A stretch of DNA of 64,000 nt from CAYNLK01 sp964398055 (GTDB taxonomy: Bacteria; Chloroflexota; Anaerolineae; 4572-78; J111). Below are positions 1-8,144 of this stretch, in pieces. The stretch is taken from contig CAYNLK010000006.1 of assembly GCA_964398055.1 (NCBI GenBank), forward strand, positions 139,812 through 203,811, in the 5' to 3' direction. The notes under the pieces were generated by a model, which made no database searches, was not told where the DNA came from, and saw only the letters and a list, made by a program, of their open reading frames with translations. Made by a program: the position numbers and the translations under genes. Position 1 is the stretch's first letter; every line of letters starts with the position of its first letter.

Positions 1-645
1 GGTACGGCCGTGTACCACGTGGTCCGGGCGATGCCTACGACTACGGTACAGGGCGCTACCGTCGTTCAGGTGATCGGCTCGATTGGTTCCGGCGACCCAA
101 CCGTCGATGGCACGCAAATGACCCGTTGGTTAGCGGAGAAATTAGATGCCACGACCCGCATTTTGCATGCCCCCCTAATTGTGGAAAACAAAGCCATTGT
201 CCAGTCGCTGCTCCAGGATCCGACAATTGCCGAAACGTTACGCTGGAGTACGCAGGTCGATGTCACCGTATTGGGGGTAGGGACCACCGATCCCGTCTCC
301 TCCGGGATGCGCCGGGCTGGCTATATGAGCGAAGCAACTTTGCAGGCGCTGCAGCAGGCCGGCGCAGTGGGCGATATTTTAGGCTTTCACCTGGATATCA
401 ACGGCAACGTATTGGATGTTTCACTCAACCAACGGGTAATTGGGGCTTCAATCGAGTCGTTGCGTCGTGTCCCCACGTCGATAGTGGTGGCCAGCGGTGA
501 TAACAAAGTCCTGGCCGTTCTGGCTACTTTGCGCGGTGGTTATGCCGATATCCTAATTACCGATGCCGCCACCGCTTCAGCCGTACTAACTCACCATGTT
601 GAACCAGCCGTAACAACCCAACTTGAAACCTTAGCAACCCAATAA
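1..645 (+). CDS. SorC/DeoR-family sugar-binding transcriptional regulator, C-terminal part (5' end outside window)
   Basis: The reading frame is open from base 1, so the gene is cut by the window edge and the N-terminal helix-turn-helix is not visible. The remaining 214 codons look like the effector-binding domain of SorC-family regulators: a glycine-rich opening (VVQVIGSIGSGD), then IVENKAIVQSLLQDP, the stretch VDVTVLGVGTTDP, and near the end IVVASGDNKVLAVLATLRGG. In this family the domain binds a phosphorylated sugar or polyol and modulates DNA binding. LsrR belongs to the same family. The gene lies directly ahead of a transporter and kinase cluster on the same strand. I infer it senses the phosphorylated product of that pathway. 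The family call is firm, the effector unknown. Confidence 0.85.
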   Translation, partial: GTAVYHVVRAMPTTTVQGATVVQVIGSIGSGDPTVDGTQMTRWLAEKLDATTRILHAPLIVENKAIVQSLLQDPTIAETLRWSTQVDVTVLGVGTTDPVSSGMRRAGYMSEATLQALQQAGAVGDILGFHLDINGNVLDVSLNQRVIGASIESLRRVPTSIVVASGDNKVLAVLATLRGGYADILITDAATASAVLTHHVEPAVTTQLETLATQ

Positions 646-694
646 GTTTGAACGACGTCGACTCAAATACTATCTCCAATGAAGGAGGCTAACT

Positions 695-1510
695 GTGTAC
701 CACTCTTTCCCCCGGCTCTGTTGTTCCTTTGCCGAACGGCCCAGCAAAGTGGGCGTGGCCTATCATAATGCGGCCTATCAAGCCCTGGGCCTCGATTACA
801 CCTATGTCGCCTTTGCCGTGCAGGATGTGCCGGCGGCAGTGCAATCCTTACGCATCCTGGGTATTCGCGGCTGTGGAGTAACGATGCCACACAAGCTGAC
901 GGTGCTGCCTCACCTGGACCGCTTGGACCCGCACGCCGCCGCGATCAAGGCGGTCAACACGATTGTCAACGATGATGGTATTTTAACCGGCTACAATGCG
1001 GACTGGATTGGCGCAACCAAGGCTCTTGAAGAAGTGACCTCGCTGGCGGGCAAGGAGGCCGTGGTCATTGGCGCGGGGGGGGCCAGCCGGGCCATCATCT
1101 ATGCCCTCATCAAGGCCGGGGCCAGGGTGCGCCTGTACAACCGCACCCTCGCAAACGCCCTTGCTCTGGCTAAAGAGTTTGAGTTGGTGTCGGTGCATCC
1201 CTTAGACGAATTGCCTCAGATTGGCCATTACGACATCATCGTCAATACCACCTCGGTGGGCCACCACACCACCGGCGCGTCGATTATCCCGGAGTCGTTG
1301 TTACGGCCCGACACGGTGGTCTTTGACATCGTGGCCGAACCGTTGGAAACAACCTTGCTGGCCCAGGCCAGGGCCAGGGGCGCCAAGTGCGCCACCGGCC
1401 ATCGCATGCGCCTGTTTCAGGCCGCCGAACAGTTCCGGCTGTACACCGGTGTAGAACCGCCGCTCGACGTGATGGAAGCTGCTTTAATCAAAGCTTCAAC
1501 ATCGCATTAA
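695..1510 (+). CDS. AroE-like (shikimate dehydrogenase family) NAD(P)-dependent dehydrogenase
   Basis: The 271-aa product has the two-domain AroE layout. The N-terminal substrate domain has HNAAY (residues 24-28), VTMPHK with catalytic Lys67, and GYNADW with catalytic Asp103. The nucleotide domain has VIGAGGASRA (about 124-133), YNRT (about 148-151) and NTTSVG. The usual HSLSP shikimate-carboxylate motif before HNA is replaced by PSKVG, so the substrate may not be shikimate. The start is GTG at 695, chosen for the AAGGAGG ribosome site at 682-688. It sits between a SorC regulator and a sugar ABC transporter rather than with aromatic amino acid genes. I infer a catabolic oxidoreductase on a polyol or cyclic polyhydroxy acid. 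Family is confident, substrate open. Confidence 0.8.
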   Translation: MYHSFPRLCCSFAERPSKVGVAYHNAAYQALGLDYTYVAFAVQDVPAAVQSLRILGIRGCGVTMPHKLTVLPHLDRLDPHAAAIKAVNTIVNDDGILTGYNADWIGATKALEEVTSLAGKEAVVIGAGGASRAIIYALIKAGARVRLYNRTLANALALAKEFELVSVHPLDELPQIGHYDIIVNTTSVGHHTTGASIIPESLLRPDTVVFDIVAEPLETTLLAQARARGAKCATGHRMRLFQAAEQFRLYTGVEPPLDVMEAALIKASTSH

Positions 1511-1535
1511 CCAAAGCAAAGGACAAGCCTGGCTA

Positions 1536-3101
1536 ATGATGAATGACCACAGGATTTCCCAGGAACCAATTCTATCGCTGCAAGAGATATCAAAGAGTTT
1601 TGCCTCGGTCAAGGTGCTGCGCGAGGTCGACCTGGATATTTATCCGGGCGAGATTCTGGCCCTCCTGGGGGAAAACGGCGCCGGCAAATCGACCCTCTTG
1701 AAAATCATTGCCGGCATCTATCACCGTGACCAGGGCAGCATCCTCTATCAGGGCCGGCCAGTGGAGATTAATACACCCCGGGCGGCGCAGCAGCTTGGCA
1801 TCAGCATGATTCACCAAGAGCTGAGTGTGTTGCAGAATCGAACCGTGGCCCAAAATATTTTTCTGGGGCAGGAACCGCACCAACGGGGAGTCCGGCGCTG
1901 GCTGGGTGAGATCGACACGCGCACGATTAACCAAAAAGCCAGGGCCGTGCTTGAACAGGTTGGTTCCATTGCCCGACCTGCCCAAATGCTGGCCCAACTG
2001 CCCACGGCCCAGCAGCAGTTGGTGGAGATTGCCCGCAGTCTGGTCAGCGAGACGCGCATCCTGCTCATGGATGAACCAACCTCATCCCTGTCTGAGGAGC
2101 AATCCCATAACCTGCTTGAATTGATTCGGACGCTCAGCGCCCAGGGCATCGGGATTGTCTTCACCACCCACCGGTTGCAGGAGGCCTTTCAGATCGCGGA
2201 CCGGTTTGTGGTTTTGCGTGATGGGGAAAAGGCCGGCGCCGCTCCGGCTGCCGGTCTAACCCTTGATCAGGTGATTCAATGGATGGTGGGGCGGCCGGTG
2301 AGCCAGCGTTTCCCCAAACGGGACGTTGAGATTGGCGAAACGGTGTTAGAGGTTAGCGGCCTTTGCGGTGGCATCGTCCGGGATGTCGAGTTCAGCCTGC
2401 GTAAAGGGGAGATCCTGGGCTTTGGCGGGCTGGTGGGCGCCGGCCGCACCGAGACGGCGCGATTATTGTTTGGGGCGGATAAGCGCGAAGCGGGTCTGCT
2501 CAAGTTGAACGGCCAGCCGGTCAAGATTCAGTCGCCGGTGGATGCGGTTAGAGCCGGCATCGGTTTGGTGCCGGAGGATCGCAAGCTGCAAGCCCTGATC
2601 CTGCAAATGGCCGTGCGACAAAACATGGTTTTGTCGGCATTGCCGGTGAAGCTCTCCCGTTTCAGCGTCATCGACAACAATGGCGTGGAAGAGAGTCTGC
2701 ACCATTATATTGACCGGCTCAATATCCGTCTCAGGGCCCCTTCGCAGCAGGTTCGATATCTGAGCGGGGGCAATCAACAGAAGGTCGTTTTGGGCAAATG
2801 GCTGATGTTATCGCCCCGTGTGCTGATTCTGGACGAACCAACGCGGGGCATCGATGTTGGGGCCAAACATGAGATCTATCACCTCATCGGCGAATTGGTG
2901 GCGGCCGGCATCGGGATCATCTTGATCACGTCGGAATTGCCGGAACTGCTCGGCCTGAGCGACCGGATTGTGGTGATGGCCGAAGGCAAGATCAGGAACA
3001 TCCTTGACCGCGCTGAGGCTAACCCCGAATTAATTATGAAGTATGCCAGTCTTGGCCAGAGTCACGATATCCAACCTGCTACAGCTAACGAAAATTTATG
3101 A
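1536..3101 (+). CDS. Sugar ABC transporter, double ATP-binding subunit (RbsA/MglA type)
   Basis: The 521-aa protein carries two ABC cassettes in tandem, as in RbsA, MglA and LsrA. The first has Walker A GENGAGKST (residues 45-53), the variant signature LPTAQQQLVEIARSL and Walker B LLMDEPTSSL. The second has a degenerate Walker A (GLVGAGRTE), signature LSGGNQQKVVLGKW and Walker B LILDEPTRGIDVG. A degenerate second P-loop is normal for this family. It powers import through the permease encoded next. An in-frame ATG pair lies at 1536 and 1539, with a weak AAAGGA site upstream. It is part of one plus-strand cluster with the permease and the lipoprotein. Confidence 0.95.
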   Translation: MMNDHRISQEPILSLQEISKSFASVKVLREVDLDIYPGEILALLGENGAGKSTLLKIIAGIYHRDQGSILYQGRPVEINTPRAAQQLGISMIHQELSVLQNRTVAQNIFLGQEPHQRGVRRWLGEIDTRTINQKARAVLEQVGSIARPAQMLAQLPTAQQQLVEIARSLVSETRILLMDEPTSSLSEEQSHNLLELIRTLSAQGIGIVFTTHRLQEAFQIADRFVVLRDGEKAGAAPAAGLTLDQVIQWMVGRPVSQRFPKRDVEIGETVLEVSGLCGGIVRDVEFSLRKGEILGFGGLVGAGRTETARLLFGADKREAGLLKLNGQPVKIQSPVDAVRAGIGLVPEDRKLQALILQMAVRQNMVLSALPVKLSRFSVIDNNGVEESLHHYIDRLNIRLRAPSQQVRYLSGGNQQKVVLGKWLMLSPRVLILDEPTRGIDVGAKHEIYHLIGELVAAGIGIILITSELPELLGLSDRIVVMAEGKIRNILDRAEANPELIMKYASLGQSHDIQPATANENL

Positions 3102-3113
3102 CCCCCACCCCAA

Positions 3114-3138
3114 CCCCTCCCCCGAATCGGGGGAGGGG
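3114..3138 (+). repeat. Perfect GC-rich hairpin between ABC ATPase and permease genes
   Basis: An 11-bp perfect inverted repeat (3114-3124 and 3128-3138) with a three-base AAT loop lies between the ATPase stop (3101) and the permease ribosome site (3159-3165). Further C-rich and G-rich tracts flank it (3101-3113 and 3139-3151) and can extend the pairing. No T-run follows directly, so it is more likely an mRNA stabiliser, partial attenuator or REP-like intergenic element than a full terminator. Confidence 0.7.
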
Positions 3139-3173
3139 CTAGGGGAGGGGGTATTTTTGGAGGAGTCTACGGT

Positions 3174-4193
3174 ATGAGTGAAACAAAGATGGTCGTCTCA
3201 GAGCATGAGCTTGGGCGCGAGACCAAACAGGCGGCCAGCAGTGAAGGCAACTGGTTTCAGCGATTCCTGCGCAATCCTGAAGCCGGGGCCTTGTTTGCTG
3301 TGTTGGGGTTGGGCATTCTGCTGACCCTGGCCAATGAGAATTTTCTAACGACGAGTAACCTGGCGTTGGTAGCCCGCGGCTTCTCCTTTGTGGCGATTGC
3401 CGGCATCGGTGAAGCCCTGGTGATTATGACGGCCGGCATCGACCTGTCGGTTGGTTCGGTGATGGGCCTGGCCGGTATTGTGGCGGCGCTCTTAAGTTCA
3501 CAAGGCTACGGGACCGTGGTGTCGATCCTGGGGGCCGTAGTCGTCGGGGTTGTTTTCGGGCTATTCAACGGCACCCTGGTGGCCCGGGCCAAGATGGCCC
3601 CCTTTATTGTAACGTTGGGCACGCTGGGGATTGGCCGGGGCTTTGTCTACGTCATCACCGGCGGCTGGCCGCTGCAGGGCTATTCCAAGAGCGCCCTGTT
3701 CATGGGCCAGGGTTACATGCTGGGCATTCCCACGCCGGTCTGGATTATGATAATTTTGCTCATTGTCTGGCACTGGATTCTCCGGCGAACTACCTTTGGT
3801 TGGTATATTTACTCGATTGGCGGTAATGAGGAGGCGGCCCGGCTGTCGGGCGTGCCGGTCAATCGAGTCAAAACCCTGGTGTACGTGATGGCCGGCTTAA
3901 TGGCCGCGATCGGGGGGTTCTTGCTCACCGCCCGGTTGGGGCTGGGCGAAGCGACGGCCGGCCTGGGCTATGAACTCGATGTGATTGCCGCCTGCGTGAT
4001 TGGCGGGGTCAGCCTCTCAGGGGGCGAGGGCAATGTGCTGGGGGTGGTGCTCGGCGCGGCCCTGATGGGGTTGCTCCGCAACGGCCTGGCGCTGCTGGGA
4101 GTTAGCGGTTACTGGCAGCAGATTGTCATCGGCGGGGTGATTGTTTTGGCCGTACTTATTGACCGGATTCGGATTGCCCGGTCGCAAGAGTGA
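3174..4193 (+). CDS. Sugar ABC transporter permease (RbsC type)
   Basis: The 339-aa, strongly hydrophobic protein has about eight to ten membrane segments after a charged N-terminal tail of some 35 residues. The signature region ALVIMTAGIDLSVGSVMGL and the later YSIGGNEEAARLSGVPV and CVIGGVSLSGGEGN are typical of the branched BPD_transp_2 permeases such as RbsC, XylH and LsrC. It forms the membrane pore of the importer with the upstream double ATPase and the downstream lipoprotein. The start is set by GGAGGAG at 3159-3165. A single permease gene is present, so the pore is probably a homodimer. Confidence 0.93.
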   Translation: MSETKMVVSEHELGRETKQAASSEGNWFQRFLRNPEAGALFAVLGLGILLTLANENFLTTSNLALVARGFSFVAIAGIGEALVIMTAGIDLSVGSVMGLAGIVAALLSSQGYGTVVSILGAVVVGVVFGLFNGTLVARAKMAPFIVTLGTLGIGRGFVYVITGGWPLQGYSKSALFMGQGYMLGIPTPVWIMIILLIVWHWILRRTTFGWYIYSIGGNEEAARLSGVPVNRVKTLVYVMAGLMAAIGGFLLTARLGLGEATAGLGYELDVIAACVIGGVSLSGGEGNVLGVVLGAALMGLLRNGLALLGVSGYWQQIVIGGVIVLAVLIDRIRIARSQE

Positions 4194-4240
4194 CCGGTTC
4201 AACCTGTTAACCGTAGCTAAAGAAAGGAGGCGCAGATATT

Positions 4241-5179
4241 ATGAAGTGTCTTGTTGTCGGCGGGGCCGGCTATATCGGCCGAGAGTTATGTCGCCAATTA
4301 GCCGCTCGCGGTGATGATTTGTATGTGTTGGCCAGATCGAGTCCACCCAAAGACGCGCCGGGAGTCTGGTTGCAGGCTGATATCCGGCGCCTTGAGTCGA
4401 TTCAAGCCGGGCTTGGCGGCCACAAGTTTGATATCATCTTTCACACGGCTTCACACGCCAATGATTATGGCGACCCGGTCGACATGGTGGCGACAAACCT
4501 GCAAGGGTTAGTCAATATGTTGACCTACGCCCGTGATACCAAAGCCGGGCGGTTTGTCCTCACTAGCAGCGTTTCGGCCCACGGCTGGTATCCGGGCGCT
4601 CGCTTTCACCCGGCCGATTACCTGCCGGTTGATGAAGAGCACCCGACCCGGCCGGAAGACATGTATTCATCAACCAAACGGATGCAAGAAATTCTGGGCT
4701 TGACTTTTTACCACCAGTATGGCCTGCCGGTGACGGCCCTGCGGCTGACCGTGGTCGCCGGCCCGGCCGGGCATGGCGGGAGTAAAGCCTGGCGCACCTT
4801 TGCCGAAAAGTTGCACGAGGGCAAGAGCGTCCAAATCTTCCACTTCTCGCCGGAGGAGATTTGTCACTACGTTGATGTCAGAGATGTGGCCCGAATGCAC
4901 CTTGTGGCCGGGGAACACCCGAATGCTCCCGGCGAGATCTTCAACTGCTGCGGCCCGACGCCGACCCGTGGTTCTGAATTTGCGGCCATAGTCGAGCGGC
5001 TAGTTCCGGGTATCAAGGTAGAGTACGGCTTCCCCTGGAGCCTGGCTCAAGGGGGTGAAATCTATTTTACCATGGCCAAAGCCAAAGAACTGTTGGCTTA
5101 CGAACCGGAGTACAGCTTTGAGGAGACGTTGGGTCGCATCAAGCAGTGGGTGGACGAGGGAGGATTGGCTAAAGATTGA
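4241..5179 (+). CDS. NAD-dependent epimerase/dehydratase (extended SDR family)
   Basis: The 312-aa protein opens with the Rossmann motif VVGGAGYIGRELCRQL (about residues 5-20). It has the active-site serine in LTSSVSAHG and the YxxxK pair in MYSSTKRMQE, then the extended-SDR C-terminal substrate domain. It therefore should epimerise, dehydrate or reduce a sugar or nucleotide-sugar substrate with NAD. It lies inside the transporter cluster, between the permease and the binding protein, with an AAAGGAGG site at 4223-4230. I infer it acts on the imported compound or its first metabolite. The exact reaction cannot be read from the sequence. Confidence 0.82.
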   Translation: MKCLVVGGAGYIGRELCRQLAARGDDLYVLARSSPPKDAPGVWLQADIRRLESIQAGLGGHKFDIIFHTASHANDYGDPVDMVATNLQGLVNMLTYARDTKAGRFVLTSSVSAHGWYPGARFHPADYLPVDEEHPTRPEDMYSSTKRMQEILGLTFYHQYGLPVTALRLTVVAGPAGHGGSKAWRTFAEKLHEGKSVQIFHFSPEEICHYVDVRDVARMHLVAGEHPNAPGEIFNCCGPTPTRGSEFAAIVERLVPGIKVEYGFPWSLAQGGEIYFTMAKAKELLAYEPEYSFEETLGRIKQWVDEGGLAKD

Positions 5180-5566
5180 AATTCAGCAAAGTGCTGGGTA
5201 GAGCCGAATGTAGCTCGAAGTCCCAAGCTATCGCTTAAGACACCTGAACGACGCATTGACCAACATAAAGACAGGAACCTCAGATGGTTTGGCAGCCCCG
5301 GAGGTTCCTGTCGCAGGCCACAGAATCCATCTTGACGGCGCGGATTGGCCATCAAGCGGTTTCCGCCTGTCTTTTGAGTGTAACACAGAACGGGACGAAT
5401 AGCCAAACACGGCGATTTTTCTTGGTGAGACCTTCTTGGACTTGCGAGCCGGCTCAAGGTAGAAGGGAGGTGACGAGGACAAAACGATTTTACGCAGATA
5501 TCGAGCACTATTAAAGTGACGAGGAAGAGTAATCACCAATCAATATTTCAAAAAGGAGATACAAAG
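5180..5566 (+). other. Intergenic leader upstream of the binding-protein gene
   Basis: I see no supportable gene in these 387 bases. Several short overlapping frames exist on both strands but none resembles a known protein. The clearest structure is a 12-bp perfect inverted repeat (5270-5281 and 5301-5312, 19-base loop) without a T-run. It could be an operator, an attenuator or the processing site between the SDR gene and the highly expressed binding-protein gene. A clean AAAGGAG ribosome site lies at 5553-5559. Confidence 0.6.
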
Positions 5567-6882
5567 ATGTTTAACAAAAAATATGGCAAATGGTGGGCTA
5601 TCGGCGCACTGGTCCTGCTCATTTTGGCCCTACTTGTCACTGCCTGTACCGGTCTGCCACAGCCGGCAACTTCAGAGCAGCCGGCGGCGCCGGCCGAACC
5701 GCCCGCAGCCGAGCAACCGGCCGCCGCAGCCGAAGAGGGCAAAACCTACACCTACGTGGCCATTTCGAAGAGTCTGGACAACCCGGCCTTTGCGGTGGCG
5801 GAAGCGGGGGCCAAAGACCGGCTGAAGGAATTGGAAGCGGAAGGGTACAAGATCAATCTGGAGTGGACCGCGCCGTTAGGGGCTGACCCGGCCAAAGAGG
5901 TGGAGATGATCGAGAGCCTGATCCAGCGGAAGGTGGACGGTCTGTTGATCAACAGTCTGGGGCCGAGCGTCTGCCAGGCGGTGGATCAGGCGATGGATGC
6001 CGGCATCCCGGTGGTGATGTGGGACTCTGACTGCCCGGAGAGCAAGCGGTTGAGCTATGTCGGCACCGACAACTACCAGGGCGGGATCGAGAGCGCCAAG
6101 TTGTACGCCGAGGCGGTTGAGGGCAAAGGGCCGCAGAAGATTTTCATTCTGACGGGGCAGCCGGGGGCGTTCAACCTGCAAGAGCGGAGCCGGGGCTTCA
6201 AGGATGGGTTGGACCAGTTGGGGGTGGATTACGAGATTGTGACCGAGGTGCCGGGCTTTGACGATCTGTCGAAGTCGGTGGAAGCGGTGGAGAGCACGTT
6301 GCGGGGCGATCCGAGCATCAACGGCTTTTTCAGCAACGGGCCGTGGCCATTTCTGGTGGAAGCCAGCAACCTGCCGACGTTGATCGAAAAGGTCAAGGCG
6401 GGTGAGTTGACGGTGGTCTCGTTTGACACGTTAGCGCCGGAGATGTGGTATGTGGAGAACGACATTGTGATTGGCATGTTCGGCCAGAAATATTATGGTT
6501 GGGGTTATCACGGGCTGTCGGTGCTGCACGATATCGTGGCCAATGGAGCTGAATACCCGCCGATAGTGCAGACGGGCGGCGACATTGTGACGAAGGATGG
6601 TCGGAACAATTCCTACACGGCGGCCGAGTTCAAGAAGTTCTGGGATGAGTTCTCCTTCAAGGAGACCCCCATCGGGGCTGAGGAAGCCTGGAAACGGTAT
6701 GAGGCCGGCCAGGCNNNNNNNNNNNNNNNNNNNNNNNNNNNNNNNNNNNNNNNNNNNNNNNNNNNNNNNNNNNNNNNNNNNNNNNNNNNNNNNNNNNNNN
6801 NNNNNNNNNNNNNNAGGAGACCCCCATCGGGGCTGAGGAAGCCTGGAAACGGTATGAGGCCGGCCAGGCTGTAACGCAGTAG
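5567..6882 (+). CDS. Sugar ABC transporter substrate-binding lipoprotein (Peripla_BP_4 type), interrupted by assembly gap
   Basis: The protein starts MFNKKYGKWW, has a hydrophobic signal segment and the lipobox LVTAC (Cys about residue 27), then an Ala/Pro/Glu-rich linker and a periplasmic-binding fold (YVAISKSLDNPAF, GLLINSLGP, VVMWDSDCPES, YVGTDNYQGG). It binds the imported sugar outside the membrane. The start is ATG 5567 behind AAAGGAG, not the longer frame from 5516. A 100-N gap (6715-6814) is flanked by identical 55-bp copies. After removing the gap and one copy, the frame runs unbroken to TAG at 6880-6882, giving 386 aa ending EAGQAVTQ. The apparent frameshift is thus an assembly artefact. 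Confidence 0.93.
6660..6869. other. Scaffold gap of 100 N flanked by an exact 55-bp duplication
   Basis: Bases 6715-6814 are N. The 55 bases before the gap (6660-6714) and the 55 after it (6815-6869) are identical. This is what unmerged de Bruijn contig ends overlapping by k or k-1 bases look like. Collapsing the two copies keeps the coding frame, so there is probably no missing sequence. Confidence 0.9.
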
Positions 6883-6897
6883 GATCTCAAGTAAGCA

Positions 6898-6972
6898 GGT
6901 GACTGGCGCGTTATGAAAAGCGCCAGTCACCCGAATTGAAGACCCTAAAGGTTTTTTAAATCTTTAGGGTCT
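6898..6972 (+). terminator. Two tandem hairpins after the binding-protein gene
   Basis: The first hairpin has a perfect 12-bp stem (6898-6909 with 6920-6931). The second has a perfect 11-bp stem (6940-6950 with 6962-6972), with a T6 run inside its loop. Neither stem is followed directly by a long T-run. They probably protect or partly terminate the abundant binding-protein transcript before the dehydrogenase gene, as is common after binding-protein genes. Confidence 0.6.
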
Positions 6973-7002
6973 GGATTAGCTAGTAAAGAAGGAGTGGCTT
7001 GG

Positions 7003-8130
7003 GTGAAAGCACTATTGACGGCAAATTACCAGCATGAATACTTGGCTCAACTTTCCCAATATATGGACATTCACCCCGCCGGCTTTGCGACCGGTGGTAG
7101 TCTTCTCACTGAAGACGAGCTGATCCAGCAATTGACCGGGACGGATATTTTCATTATAAGTTATGACGAATTGACCGAAGCAGTCATCCGGCAGTCACCC
7201 GATCTCAAGCTGATTGCCAGTATCCGGGGTGGCCCGGAAGCCAATATTGATATCGACGCGGCGACGGCGGCCGGTGTACCGGTATTGTACACGATTGGCC
7301 GCACCGAGCACGCCGCCTCGGAGTACGTGCTAACTTTTATGCTGGCGATGGCCCGCCCGCTTTACCAGGCCGATCGGCAGATGCGTGACGGTACGCTGAT
7401 GGACCTGGGTACAACTGCCACCCGCGACTCCACAGAGATCAAGCTTAAAACTGCGGAACGGGATGTGGTCTGGCCGCTTGAACCTGACACGCCTGCTTAC
7501 CAGGCCCATCAGAAACTGTTTGGGACCGAGTTGTATGCCAAAACGTTGGGCATTGTCGGTTTTGGCAATATTGGGCAGGCGGTCGCCCGGTTGGCCCAGG
7601 GCTTTGGCATGCGTATTTTGGTGTACGATCCCTACCTTGAAGCGCAAAAAGTGACCGCTTTGGGGGCTGAGCCGGTGGACCTGCCAACGCTGATGGCTAA
7701 CGCCGATTATATTACGCTGCACGCCCGGATTACGCCGGCCTCGATTGGGATTATTGGCCGCAACGAATTGAGGCTGATGAAACCAACGGCCTGCCTGATC
7801 AATACCGCCCGGGCGGCTCTGGTTGATGAGCAGGCTCTACTTGAAGCCCTGAGCGACGGCTGGTTTCGCATGGCCGGGTTAGATGTCCACCACCAGGAGC
7901 CGTTACCTCTGGATCATCCCATTTTCTCAATCGATCCAAACCGGGTCATCCTGAGCCCACACCTGGCCGGCAGCACCCGTGAAGTCGAAAACCACCACTC
8001 CCGCTTACTGACCCAGACGATCATTACCTACTTAAAAGGTGAGCGACCCAGGGCCGTGGCGAATCCGGCCGTTTTTGAATCGACCAACTTTAATAGCCGA
8101 GGTGGCTTACTGTTTGGGGTGGTGAATTGA
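7003..8130 (+). CDS. D-isomer-specific 2-hydroxyacid dehydrogenase (phosphoglycerate dehydrogenase-like)
   Basis: The roughly 375-aa protein has the NAD-binding loop LGIVGFGNIGQAVARLA, then the catalytic Arg in NTARAALVDEQAL, the Glu in DVHHQEPLP and the His in LSPHLAGST. These form the Arg-Glu-His set of D-2-hydroxyacid dehydrogenases. No C-terminal ACT domain is present, so it is not a full serine-pathway SerA. I place the start at GTG 7003, eight bases after AAGGAG (6989-6994). The GTG at 6994 overlaps that site. Its position between the binding protein and the FGGY kinase suggests oxidation or reduction of a sugar-derived 2-hydroxyacid in the same pathway. Confidence 0.87.
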   Translation: MKALLTANYQHEYLAQLSQYMDIHPAGFATGGSLLTEDELIQQLTGTDIFIISYDELTEAVIRQSPDLKLIASIRGGPEANIDIDAATAAGVPVLYTIGRTEHAASEYVLTFMLAMARPLYQADRQMRDGTLMDLGTTATRDSTEIKLKTAERDVVWPLEPDTPAYQAHQKLFGTELYAKTLGIVGFGNIGQAVARLAQGFGMRILVYDPYLEAQKVTALGAEPVDLPTLMANADYITLHARITPASIGIIGRNELRLMKPTACLINTARAALVDEQALLEALSDGWFRMAGLDVHHQEPLPLDHPIFSIDPNRVILSPHLAGSTREVENHHSRLLTQTIITYLKGERPRAVANPAVFESTNFNSRGGLLFGVVN

Positions 8131-8144
8131 AAGGAGATTGATCC

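Noticed and set aside
5284..5514. Short frames on both strands upstream of the binding-protein gene
   Set aside because: They overlap each other and an inverted repeat, lack ribosome sites and resemble nothing known.
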